From: Paraburkholderia kirstenboschensis
GTDB taxonomy: Bacteria > Pseudomonadota > Gammaproteobacteria > Burkholderiales > Burkholderiaceae
Assembly: GCF_904848585.1 (NCBI RefSeq)
Contig: NZ_CAJHCR010000013.1
Coordinates: 149,475-213,474, forward strand
Direction of reading: 5' to 3'
Length of the DNA stretch: 64,000 nt
The translations under genes and the position numbers were made by a program. This document shows positions 1 to 7,555 of the stretch, piece after piece. Under the pieces are notes generated by a model. That model was not told the DNA's origin and searched no databases. It saw nothing but the letters and a program-made list of their open reading frames with translations. The first letter of the stretch is position 1. The number at the start of each line of letters is the position of its first letter.

Positions 1-354
1 CTCGAGTACACGGGCACGGTGATGAGCTGGAAGCGTGCGATAAGTCGCCATCGCCGGTTCGGGGAGGAGGGCCATACGTTCCTCTTTGGACTTTCTGATG
101 GACGGGTCATCGACGGTTCGCTCGGCGGCAACAGCGCGCGCTGGCTCAACCATGCCTGCGTCGCCAACTGTGAGGCCGTCGAGGATGAGGGAAGGGTCTA
201 CATTCAGGCCGTGTCGGATATCCAGCCGGGCGAGGAACTCTTCATCGCATACGGTCTCACGACAGAGGGCCGTGCCTCGGCAGCAGTGCGCGCGCAGTAT
301 GCTTGCCGCTGCGGCCACCGGCGATGTCGCGGAACGATGCTCGCAGGTGCGTGA
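1..354 (+). CDS. SET-domain protein, 5' end outside window
   Basis: The reading frame is open from base 1, so the start lies upstream; about 117 C-terminal codons are visible. They contain the second half of a SET fold: NHAC (the N-H-x-C motif), then GEELFIAYG (the GEEL..Y motif that lines the methyl-donor site). A small cysteine tail, CRCGHRRCRG, resembles a post-SET zinc element. Proteins of this family transfer methyl groups from S-adenosylmethionine to protein lysines; the bacterial substrate is unknown. A GTG and an ATG at 19-24 are internal to the domain and are not likely starts. The next gene is convergent. Confidence 0.8.
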   Translation, partial: LEYTGTVMSWKRAISRHRRFGEEGHTFLFGLSDGRVIDGSLGGNSARWLNHACVANCEAVEDEGRVYIQAVSDIQPGEELFIAYGLTTEGRASAAVRAQYACRCGHRRCRGTMLAGA

Positions 355-539
355 GCAGCACCTCGCAATGTCGGCGTATATCCTGAGTTCGCGCGCTCTG
401 GTGCTCTCCGCGACGGGCTGCAACCGCATCGGGTAACCGTCTCACATGGGCGCTTTGCATCGCCGCAGACATCTGGATTCAAGCGGCGGCAACGGTTGCC
501 CCGTCAAGCGGTACTCGACACGCTCGTGGCTCACGCCGC

Positions 540-1475
540 TTATTTGGCGTACTTTGCCAACAACGAACGGATCGCCTGGTCGTTCATGTTTTTTGGCGTA
601 ACGGTGACCACGTCGACGAATATATTGCGGGGCGGCGGATGGCCCTGAAGTGCCTCGACCAGCGACGCCAGCGCGAGGTAACCCATGCGGTAAGGGTCCT
701 GCAATATGGCGGCGTGGACGATTCCTCTTTTGAGGCCTTCCATGAATTCCGGACGCCAGTCGAATAGCACGAGGCGCGGGCGCTGGTCGACTGCCGCGTT
801 TTCAATTACCCGCAGAGCGCCGTAGGCGATGGGTTCGGCCGGCGCGAAAACGGCGTCCAGGCGGGCCGGGTAGGCGTTTATCGCCTCAGCGATCAGCGCT
901 TCGGCATCGCGTGGTCGATACCCGACATAGGTGTCGATCACCACATCCCATCCCTCTCTGCGGGCGACGCTTAAGAATCCGCTTTCTCTCGCGGAAGTCG
1001 AACTCACGTTGGGCGCGAGCCGCAGCATTGCCACCTTGGCGCCCTTTTTCAAAACCGGTACGAGGCTGAGCGCGGCCTTCCTGCCTGCGCCGTAATTGTC
1101 TGTGTGTACCGTCGAGAGGCCGTCGTAATCGGCGTTATACCGATCGACAAGGACCACCGGGACAGGGATTGAAACCCGCGTGTCGCTTGCCAATGGTTCC
1201 GGTGCCAATAGCAGACCCGAGACTCCCTGCGTCACCATGTAATCGATAATGCGCAACTGGATATTCGATGTATTGAGCGACTCACCATCGGACGGGCTGC
1301 GAATCAGCAGATCTACATGACGATCATGGGCCGACTGTTGTATTCCCTTGAGCATTGTCTGGTAGAAAACAAGCGATGAGCCCGGTAGGACAGCACCGAT
1401 TGTGATCGCATACGCGGTGGGCACGATCCCCGCCAACGACCAAAGCAGTATGAATAATTTCAGAGGTCCAAGCAT
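540..1475 (-). CDS. Periplasmic sugar-binding-type (LacI/RbsB-like) substrate-binding protein
   Basis: About 311 residues. The chosen ATG is followed by a classical signal peptide (MLGPLKLFILLWSLAGIVPTAYA), so an in-frame extension to 1622 is unlikely. The mature part begins ITIGAVLPGSS and carries the two-lobed periplasmic-binding-protein type 1 pattern: SGLLLAPEP near the end of the first lobe, VPVVLVDRYN, and a DAVFAPAEPIAYGAL segment in the second lobe. Family members bind sugars or small solutes for an ABC importer or a sensor. No permease or ATPase gene is adjacent, so the partner is unknown and this copy is an orphan. It could serve a two-component sensor instead. Confidence 0.75.
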   Translation of the reverse strand: MLGPLKLFILLWSLAGIVPTAYAITIGAVLPGSSLVFYQTMLKGIQQSAHDRHVDLLIRSPSDGESLNTSNIQLRIIDYMVTQGVSGLLLAPEPLASDTRVSIPVPVVLVDRYNADYDGLSTVHTDNYGAGRKAALSLVPVLKKGAKVAMLRLAPNVSSTSARESGFLSVARREGWDVVIDTYVGYRPRDAEALIAEAINAYPARLDAVFAPAEPIAYGALRVIENAAVDQRPRLVLFDWRPEFMEGLKRGIVHAAILQDPYRMGYLALASLVEALQGHPPPRNIFVDVVTVTPKNMNDQAIRSLLAKYAK

Positions 1476-1745
1476 GGTGTTTCCACTGGCAGTGGCCTGG
1501 AGCTGACCGGGCAAGCTTGCGGGAAGGCATTGCCTTGTTATGAAGGTTCTTACCAGGCAAGCGAAATCGTTACCTCGCGCCAATTTTCGCCGACCTTTCG
1601 GAATAATAATCCGATGACCCACGTCCTGCCATCGTCACCTGACCCTGACGAATTCCGACGCCGTCCGGTTTTCAGAACTCTTCCCGAGGACCCGGTGTCG
1701 CTTGTCGCCTCGGCGTGCGTCTCGTTGTCCAGCGTCGTTGGCAGC

Positions 1746-2747
1746 TCACTTGATCCTCACGACGACCTTGCCCTTGGCGCGTCCCTGGGCCAGGTATTCA
1801 AGCGCCTCCTTCGCTTGCGAAAACGGAAACACCTTGTCAATCACTGGACGAACCTGTTCCGACTTGAGGAGTTCGCCAATTTCGGCGAGTTGGGTTCCAT
1901 CGGGGCGTACGAAGAGAAATGAATAGGTTACATCCCGCGTTTTCGCGAGCCGCATGATCTTGCGGCTCATCAGCCCGAATACCAGCCTCAGAATAAAGTT
2001 CAGCCCGCGAGCACGGGCGAACGCTGCATCCAGCGGCCCGATGAGAGACACAATCTTGCTCCCCGGTTTGAGGATACCTATGGATTTCTCAATCGCATCA
2101 CCTCTTACAGTGCCAAGCACCACGTCGTAGCCGCGCAGCACTTTCTCGAATTCCTGCTTTTTATAGTCGACGACCTCGTCTGCGCCCAGACTGATTACCA
2201 GCTCGACGTTGCCCGTACTGGTGGTCGTTCCCACGCTGGCGCCGAAGTGCTTTGCCAACTGGATCGCAAACGTGCCAATACCGCCGGACCCGGCAGGGAT
2301 GAAGACCTTCTGGCCAGCTCGAAGATTGGCGCGCTCCTTCAACGCCTGCCAGGAGGTGAGCGCGACCATCGGAACGGACGCAGCCTGCACAAAGTCGAGA
2401 TTGACCGGCTTCGATGCGGCAACGCTCTCCGGCACCGCCGCGAATTCGGCGATCGAGCCCCTACCGAGATCGAAGAGGCTGGCGAAGACTGCGTCGCCCG
2501 GCTTGAAACGCGTCACACGGCTGCCGACCTCGGTCACGACACCGGCGATATCGCTGCCCAGCGTAGCGGGCAACTCGAACTTGAGGACGGGCTTGAACGT
2601 TCCCGCGGGAATCATGTTGTCGATTGGGTTCAACCCCGCCGCGTGGACCTGGACCAACAGTTCATCAGGCTTTAGCGTGGGGCGGGGCACTTCGGCGAAC
2701 CCGATCTCGGGTGACTTGCCATAGCGTTTGAAGGTGAGCGCTTTCAT
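1746..2747 (-). CDS. NADP-dependent zinc-free MDR alcohol dehydrogenase / quinone oxidoreductase
   Basis: A 333-residue protein of usual length for the quinone-oxidoreductase branch of the medium-chain dehydrogenases. It opens with the GroES-like fold (HAAGLNPIDNMIPAGTF, LGSDIAGVVTEVG) and continues with the Rossmann part (IPAGSGGIGTFAIQLAKHFG). The cysteine and histidine ligands of catalytic zinc are absent, as expected for this branch. It probably reduces quinones or alpha,beta-unsaturated carbonyls with NADPH in the cytoplasm. It sits upstream, on the same strand, of a decayed alpha/beta hydrolase, an SDR and an old yellow enzyme remnant, suggesting a former redox cluster. Confidence 0.85.
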   Translation of the reverse strand: MKALTFKRYGKSPEIGFAEVPRPTLKPDELLVQVHAAGLNPIDNMIPAGTFKPVLKFELPATLGSDIAGVVTEVGSRVTRFKPGDAVFASLFDLGRGSIAEFAAVPESVAASKPVNLDFVQAASVPMVALTSWQALKERANLRAGQKVFIPAGSGGIGTFAIQLAKHFGASVGTTTSTGNVELVISLGADEVVDYKKQEFEKVLRGYDVVLGTVRGDAIEKSIGILKPGSKIVSLIGPLDAAFARARGLNFILRLVFGLMSRKIMRLAKTRDVTYSFLFVRPDGTQLAEIGELLKSEQVRPVIDKVFPFSQAKEALEYLAQGRAKGKVVVRIK

Positions 2748-2794
2748 GGTGTTCTAAATCCAATGTTGGGAACCTGTCGCTGACCGCGAAGGAT

Positions 2795-3425
2795 TCATTG
2801 CGCCAGAAACTCCAGCGCTTTGATCACGAAGTCGGTGTGATACTGAAAGATGCCTCCGTGTCCGGCGTCCTGGTAAATGACGAACTGCGTGTTGGGAATG
2901 CGGCGGGCCATATCGTGGCTCAAGGCGGTGGGCACCATGATGTCGTTGTCTCCATTGGCGATCAGGACAGGCATGTGCAGACGGGTGAGGTCCTGCGGCG
3001 CCTGCTGGCCCCAGGCCTTGATCGCCTTGAGCTGGCGAAGCAACGCGCGGGGTGTCGGCCCCTTGTCGCGCCCCGCCTTGCGTTCCTTCAGCCTCTTCAG
3101 GAATGCGCTTGCTGCCGGCCGTTAGCGGTGGAGGTGAAGAACAGATAGGTCTTGGGATCGCGCATCGTCACCAGGCCCTTGAGCATCAGTGGCCAGGACA
3201 TGGCCCCACACGATCGATACCCTGACCGCCCGCGGGCCCGGTGCCTGTGAGGATGAGCCTGCGCACCAGGTCAGGCGCCTTTAGCGCCACGTCCTGCGCC
3301 ACGAAGCCGCCGAGCGAAAAGCCGAGCAGATCGACCTGATTGAAACCCATCGCGCGGATCAACGCGATGGTGTCGCCAATCAGGCATGGCTGGCTTTCGG
3401 GTAAGACAGAAGCCGCAGTGGTCAC
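2795..3425 (-). pseudogene. Alpha/beta hydrolase, truncated and frameshifted
   Basis: Pieces of one hydrolase lie in different frames. The upstream piece (3186-3425) has the nucleophile elbow GFSLGG and LVRRLILTGTGP. A middle piece (MLKGLVTMRDPKTYLFFTSTANG) is in another frame near 3110-3190. The downstream piece (to 2795) has MPVLIANGDNDIMVPT (acid loop) and AGHGG (catalytic His). At least two frame changes are needed to join them, near 3200 and 3115. The usual first 80-90 residues, including the oxyanion HG motif, are missing: homology starts abruptly at the boundary with the SDR. Function is almost certainly lost. Confidence 0.8.
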
Positions 3426-4210
3426 GCTTCTGGGCGATAGCGATCGGCCGCGTGCGCTTGTCGAATGTCCGAGATGAGCCCTTGACGCGCGCCCTCCAGC
3501 GCGTCCCAGCGTCCGGCCACGTGCAGCGGCGGGATGGTGATGAGTTCGCGGCGATCGAAGCCGACCAGCGCCGCGTCAACCAGTTCGCCGACCTCCATCA
3601 CCTCGGCAAGCGTATTGATGTCGATGCCGGCGCGCTCCCAGATCTCCGTGCGGGTCGCCGCCGGCAGCACCGCTTGCACGTAGACCCCGCTGGGTGACAG
3701 CTCGAGGTTCAATCCCTGCGACAGGAACAGCACAAAGGCCTTGGTCGCGCCGTAGATCGACATGCCGAGCTCGGGCGCGAAACCTACCACCGAGCCAATG
3801 TTGACGATCGATCCAGTCCCCGACTGCACGAAGCGCGGAGCGACCGCGGCTGCGAGCCGCGTCGGCGCCGTGGTATTGAGCGTGATCAGGCGTTCGATGC
3901 CATCAGCGGTCTGCTGCGCGAAGCCACCCGTCTGGCCCATGCCAGCGTTGTTGATCAGGATGCCTATGCGAGCGTCGTCGCGCAGACGGGTCTCGACGGC
4001 GGCCAGATCCCCGGGTTGGGTCAGGTCGGCCTGCAGCACTTCGACGGCCACACCGCTTTCTTCACGCAGGCGCGCGGCCAGCGTATCGAGGCGCGTCTTG
4101 TCGCGTGCAACCAGCACGAGGTCGTGGCCGCGGCCGGCGAAGCGCTCGGCGTAGGTGGCGCCGATGCCAGATGAGGCACCGGTGATGAGAACAGTCGGAA
4201 GCGTGGTCAT
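3422..4210 (-). CDS. SDR family oxidoreductase
   Basis: A 262-residue classical short-chain dehydrogenase. The cofactor loop TGASSGIG is near residue 10, NNAG near 88, the catalytic serine region is NIGSVVG, and YGATK supplies the Tyr and Lys. The ATG at 4210 is preceded by AAGGGAAAG, a good ribosome site; an in-frame extension to 4432 runs through the remnant of the neighbouring gene and is rejected. It is the only intact gene between two broken ones, and its stop codon overlaps the start of the truncated hydrolase. Substrate unknown. Confidence 0.85.
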   Translation of the reverse strand: MTTLPTVLITGASSGIGATYAERFAGRGHDLVLVARDKTRLDTLAARLREESGVAVEVLQADLTQPGDLAAVETRLRDDARIGILINNAGMGQTGGFAQQTADGIERLITLNTTAPTRLAAAVAPRFVQSGTGSIVNIGSVVGFAPELGMSIYGATKAFVLFLSQGLNLELSPSGVYVQAVLPAATRTEIWERAGIDINTLAEVMEVGELVDAALVGFDRRELITIPPLHVAGRWDALEGARQGLISDIRQAHAADRYRPEA

Positions 4211-4263
4211 GGGTTCTTTCCCTTGCAAGAGTGGTTCAGATACGGACGCGAGCAGCGCGCGCC

Positions 4264-4565
4264 TCAGGCGGCGATGGTCGGGTAGTCGGTGTAGCCCGCA
4301 GCGCCGCCGCCATAGAGCGTGGCGAAGTCGGGCTGGCCCAGCGGTGCGCCGGTCTTCAGGCGTTCGACCAGATCGGGGTTGCCACCTGGGTGGCCTCCGT
4401 GATGATGAGGCCGGCGGAGGCGCGCTGAGCATAGTAGGTCGCGGCCAGTTCGCTGGGTACCAGCCCCGCGCCTGCGCGATTGCGGGTCAGCGGTGCCATG
4501 ACAAAGCGGTTGGCGAGTGTCCGGCGGCCGAGGGCGTAGGGCTCGAAAAGCGTCTTGTCGCTCAT
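4264..4565 (-). pseudogene. Old yellow enzyme (NemA-like alkene reductase) with large internal deletion
   Basis: The first 60-odd residues are typical of the family: LFEPYALGRRTLANRFVMAP followed by LTRNRA and GLIITEATQV. The sequence then jumps directly to the family's C-terminus, read in another frame: NPDLVERLKTGAPL, ending YGGGAAGYTDYPTIAA. The join is near 4380. Roughly 250 codons, holding most of the TIM barrel and FMN site, have been removed and the frame is broken. Intact members reduce activated alkenes or nitro-compounds with FMN and are commonly controlled by a divergent TetR gene, which is present here. Confidence 0.85.
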
Positions 4566-4631
4566 GTTGCGTCAGTTTCCGGGGTTGGTAGTGCGAGCAA
4601 TGATGACGTTCATAATCTAAACTGTCAAGGT

Positions 4632-4660
4632 TTTGATGATGATTGACATCAATGTATAAT
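4632..4660 (+). promoter_or_regulatory. Probable promoter and operator of the TetR gene
   Basis: TTTGAT at 4632-4637 and a perfect TATAAT at 4655-4660 are separated by 17 bases, 38 bases before the chosen start. A perfect inverted repeat, ATTGACATCAAT (4642-4653), fills the spacer, a good place for autorepression by the TetR protein. A second small repeat, ATGACGTTCAT, lies near 4600 toward the divergent old yellow enzyme remnant. Confidence 0.5.
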
Positions 4661-4697
4661 GGAGCCTTCGCAGAGATGCACTCACAGTGGTCGGGAA

Positions 4698-5327
4698 ATG
4701 AAGATCACCAAGGCACAGGCGCAGGCCAACCGGGAGCACGTCGTCGAGACGGCGTCGAAGTTGTTTCGGGAACGCGGCTACGATGGGGTCGGCGTTGCCG
4801 ATCTGATGGCCGCCGCCGGCTTTACCCACGGCGGCTTCTACAAGCAGTTCCGCTCCAAGGCCGATCTGATGGCGGAATCGGCGGAATGCGGCATCGCGCA
4901 GACCGTGGCGCTGAGCGCGGGTGTGGACGCGCCTGAGTTCGTGCGGTACTACCTTTCCCGCGAGCACCGCGACACCCGCGCAACCGGTTGCACGATGGCC
5001 GCACTGGGCGGGGATGCCGCGCGTCAGCCGGAAGCAGTTCGGGCCACGTTCGCGGCCGGCATTGAGAGCCTGCTGGCTGTGCTGAGCGCCGAGGGCAGTG
5101 CGGCGGACGGTGTGGACCCGAGCCAGGCGCGAGCCAGATCCCTCGACATACTGGCGCACGCGGTCGGTGCCATTGTCATGTCGCGCGCCTGCCCCGACGA
5201 TTCGCCGCTGGCCGACGAAATCCTTGCGGTTTGCCGCGACGAGATTCTGGCGTCAATGAGCCCGTCGGCGACCGCGGGCGAACCTACGCTCAATCAGGGT
5301 AGCGGCGCGTCGGCAAGACCGGAATGA
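4698..5327 (+). CDS. TetR/AcrR family transcriptional regulator
   Basis: About 209 residues. The N-terminal helix-turn-helix is typical of TetR proteins: VVETASKLFRERGYDGVGVA, then GFTHGGFYKQFRSKADL (recognition helix with the G-x-F-Y-x-x-F pattern). The remaining ~150 residues form the ligand-binding half, with DTRATGCTMAALGGDAAR as in regulators of alkene reductases and efflux genes. The ATG at 4698 begins MKITKAQAQANREH; an upstream ATG at 4659 overlaps the -10 element and is rejected. It faces the old yellow enzyme remnant and probably once controlled it. With that target broken, its remaining role is unclear. Confidence 0.85.
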   Translation: MKITKAQAQANREHVVETASKLFRERGYDGVGVADLMAAAGFTHGGFYKQFRSKADLMAESAECGIAQTVALSAGVDAPEFVRYYLSREHRDTRATGCTMAALGGDAARQPEAVRATFAAGIESLLAVLSAEGSAADGVDPSQARARSLDILAHAVGAIVMSRACPDDSPLADEILAVCRDEILASMSPSATAGEPTLNQGSGASARPE

Positions 5328-5454
5328 CGCAGTCACAGGTGACACACTAAATGTTCGAGGGTCTGCTGCGAAGTACGCAAAGCAGGCGGGCACATAAGCG
5401 CGAGCGGCGGCGATCCTGCACGTTTGCCAAAAACCGTAAGCCGACCTGGGCGCG

Positions 5455-5650
5455 CCTGACGCCAAAACAATAACCCACGATCAACATGCGGACCATCAGC
5501 TACGGGTCAATCGATGGACGACCCATCGGGCTATAGAACGGTGCGAAGTGCTGGCGCACATCTCGTAGATCAAAGAAACGGTCGATGCATCTCAACAGCC
5601 GCGATTGCGATACGTGGTTGTCGAGGTTGAACGAAAGAACTTGTCCTGTC
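5455..5650 (-). pseudogene. Transposase N-terminal remnant (IS5/IS1182-type)
   Basis: The frame reads LDNHVSQSRLLRCIDRFFD, then FAPFYSPMGRPSIDP, an in-frame TAG, and LMVRMLIVGYCFGVR. This is the well-known first domain of IS5/IS1182-group DDE transposases, in which glutamate normally replaces the stop. Similarity ends after about 65 codons; the catalytic domain is gone and no terminal inverted repeats are visible. It marks a past insertion between the decayed redox block and the catabolic operon. Confidence 0.75.
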
Positions 5651-5669
5651 CACCACCTCAATATTGCGA

Positions 5670-5728
5670 AATGCAATGCCGCTATTAAAGCCATTGCATT
5701 GCCAATATGTGCCGCGGAGCCGTATCTT
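5670..5728 (+). promoter_or_regulatory. Operator and promoter of the catabolic operon
   Basis: A perfect palindrome AATGCAATG (5670-5678), 13-base spacer, CATTGCATT (5692-5700). Its right edge runs into a -35-like TTGCCA (5699-5704) and, 18 bases on, TATCTT (5723-5728). The first gene starts at 5752 after an AAGGAG ribosome site. The same palindrome with the same downstream TATCTT occurs before the MHS transporter at 13022-13079. The size and symmetry suit a LysR-type regulator; the LysR gene at 13093 is the obvious candidate. Confidence 0.65.
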
Positions 5729-5751
5729 CGTTTCCATTCAAGGAGACGCAT

Positions 5752-6702
5752 ATGAAGATCGCATTTCTCGGCGCTGGCGCGCTAGGTTGCGCCATCGGCT
5801 CCGCGCTGATCGAAGGCGGCCATGAGACATGGCTCGTCGACCGGTTCGCCGAGCACGTCGAGGCCATGTCCCGCGACGGCCTGCAAGTCGACGACGAACG
5901 CGGCACGCGCCGCGTCAAGGTCCGCGCTACGATGAATCCGGCGGAAGCCGGCCCCGTCGACCTCGTGATCGTGCTGGTCAAGTCCTTTCATACCGATCAG
6001 GCCATGCGCGGCGCGCTCGATCTCGTCGGTCCTGAAACGCTCGTGCTGTCGTTGCAGAACGGCCTCGGCCACGAAGATGTGCTGAGCGAAATCGTCGGAC
6101 GTGAGCGCGTACTCGCTGGCAAGACGTATGTCGGCGGTGTGTTGCGTGCGCCGGGCCATATCCAGTCCGGCGTAACGGGCAAGCTCACGATCATCGGCGA
6201 ACTCGACGGCCGCGTCACGAGCCGTGCGCAGGCGATCGCGGACGCATTCAACAGCGCCGGCCTGACCACCACGGTCAGCGACAACATTCTCGGCACGATG
6301 TGGGACAAGCTGCTCATCAATGTCGCGACGGGCGCGATCACGGGCATCACGCGTCTCACCTACGGGCAGCTCTACGACGAGCCCGTTCTGAAAGCGACGT
6401 CGCTCGCAGCGATCAATGAAGCGATGACCGCCGCGAAAGCCGCCGGCGTCACGCTTTCAATCACTCATGCCGAAGACGCCTGGAACATGGCCGCCGAAGG
6501 TCTTTCGCCCGCATTCAAGACATCGATGCTGCAAAGCCTCGAAAAGTCCTCGATCACCGAAATCGACTTCATCAACGGCGCGGTTGTGCGATGGGGCGAA
6601 CGGCTCGGCGTGCCGACGCCGGTCAATTCGACGCTCGTCGCCTGTATCAAGGGTATCGAACGAGCGATGACGGACCGCCAGAACGAAGGAGCCGCAGCAT
6701 GA
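5752..6702 (+). CDS. 2-dehydropantoate 2-reductase-like (PanE/ApbA family) oxidoreductase
   Basis: A 316-residue protein with the NAD(P) loop GAGALGCAIG at residues 7-16, the QNGLGHED segment near 102, the conserved lysine K186 in WDKLLIN, and TEIDFINGAV near 269 (E270, the family's substrate-binding region). Members reduce 2-keto acids or oxidise 2-hydroxy acids. Because the gene opens a CoA-linked catabolic operon and is not next to panB or panC, a role in degrading a branched hydroxy or keto acid is more likely than pantothenate synthesis. An AAGGAG site fixes the start. The stop overlaps the next ATG (ATGA). Confidence 0.85.
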   Translation: MKIAFLGAGALGCAIGSALIEGGHETWLVDRFAEHVEAMSRDGLQVDDERGTRRVKVRATMNPAEAGPVDLVIVLVKSFHTDQAMRGALDLVGPETLVLSLQNGLGHEDVLSEIVGRERVLAGKTYVGGVLRAPGHIQSGVTGKLTIIGELDGRVTSRAQAIADAFNSAGLTTTVSDNILGTMWDKLLINVATGAITGITRLTYGQLYDEPVLKATSLAAINEAMTAAKAAGVTLSITHAEDAWNMAAEGLSPAFKTSMLQSLEKSSITEIDFINGAVVRWGERLGVPTPVNSTLVACIKGIERAMTDRQNEGAAA

Positions 6703-7091
6703 GCGCACCAAAAGCGTATCTGGAACACGTCGCCATCTGGGTGAAGGACATCCACTGGCATATCCGTTTTTTCGAACACGTGCTCGGCATGACGATGCGA
6801 GAAGTCGACGGCACGCGCGAGGAGCCGCGTCAGTACTGGACGCTGGGCGGTCTGCAGTTCGTCAGCGCGCCGCAGCATGAGGGCCCCGAAGGCCGGCTCG
6901 CGCATCTCGGCGTGATGTGTGAGGACCTGGAGGCCGCACTTGCCGCCGCGCAAGCGTTCGGCGTTTCCGAAATGCCGCAGGGACGCAACTGGCTGCGTCT
7001 GCCCGATGGCCTTGCCGTCGAACTCATTCAAGCTAAACCGGCGACGTGCGTCGCGCAGGCGCTGGCGATCAATCCACGCGCGGAGGCGTGA
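6699..7091 (+). CDS. VOC (glyoxalase/dioxygenase fold) protein
   Basis: A 130-residue single-domain protein of the vicinal-oxygen-chelate fold. Two beta-alpha-beta-beta-beta units are visible: the first from LEHVAIWVKDI, the second from HLGVMCEDLEAALAAA. Candidate metal ligands are the His of LEHVA, the His of AHLGV and the Glu of AVELIQ, the usual H-H-E spacing. Members isomerise, epimerise or cleave small acids, or bind drugs. In this operon an epimerase or lyase step on a CoA ester or keto acid is plausible but unproven. It overlaps the upstream gene by four bases and is followed two bases later by the MaoC gene, so translation is probably coupled. Confidence 0.8.
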   Translation: MSAPKAYLEHVAIWVKDIHWHIRFFEHVLGMTMREVDGTREEPRQYWTLGGLQFVSAPQHEGPEGRLAHLGVMCEDLEAALAAAQAFGVSEMPQGRNWLRLPDGLAVELIQAKPATCVAQALAINPRAEA

Positions 7092-7093
7092 GC

Positions 7094-7555
7094 ATGAGCA
7101 CCATCACTGAAAAATACTGGGACGATGCGCAGGAAGGCGACGAGTGCGTAAGCCCCACTTACACCGTCACGAAAGAACGCATCCTCGCCTACGCGGACCT
7201 TACGGGCGATCACACTCCGGTTCACGTCGATGAGGAATACGCGAACGCGAGCCACTTCGGTTGCATCGTCGCGCACGGTTTGTTTGGCTTGTCGATCGCC
7301 GATGGTCTCAAGACGCAGAGTGCTTATCGGTTTCTGCCCGGCATGTCGCTCGGCTGGACCTGGGACTTTCTGTTGCCGATCAAGGTCAACGACGTGCTGC
7401 ATGTGAAGTTCCGCGTCGGCTCCATGCGTGCGAGCAAGAGCAAGCCGGATTGGGGCATCGTCGTATTGCCCTCCGAGTTGATCAACCAGAACGGCGAAGT
7501 CGTTCAACGCGGCGAGCATCGTCTGATGATCCCGCGCCGTCCGGGAGCGAACTGA
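7094..7555 (+). CDS. MaoC-like hot-dog dehydratase
   Basis: 153 residues, one hot-dog domain. The R-specific hydratase motif is present as LTGDHTPVHVDEEYA, with the catalytic Asp39 and His44; the usual Asn before Pro is Thr. Then comes FGCIVAHGLFGLS, the family's loop and central helix. Members add water to, or remove it from, enoyl-CoA or mesaconyl-type esters. Paired with the CoA-transferase whose ATG overlaps this stop codon (TGATG), it probably hydrates the CoA ester made by that transferase. Start fixed by GGCGTGAGC just upstream and by homology. Confidence 0.85.
   Translation: MSTITEKYWDDAQEGDECVSPTYTVTKERILAYADLTGDHTPVHVDEEYANASHFGCIVAHGLFGLSIADGLKTQSAYRFLPGMSLGWTWDFLLPIKVNDVLHVKFRVGSMRASKSKPDWGIVVLPSELINQNGEVVQRGEHRLMIPRRPGAN

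Noticed and set aside
4643..4660. TTGACA directly before TATAAT as a strong promoter
   Set aside because: The two boxes are only six bases apart. TTTGAT at 4632 has the correct 17-base spacing and is preferred.
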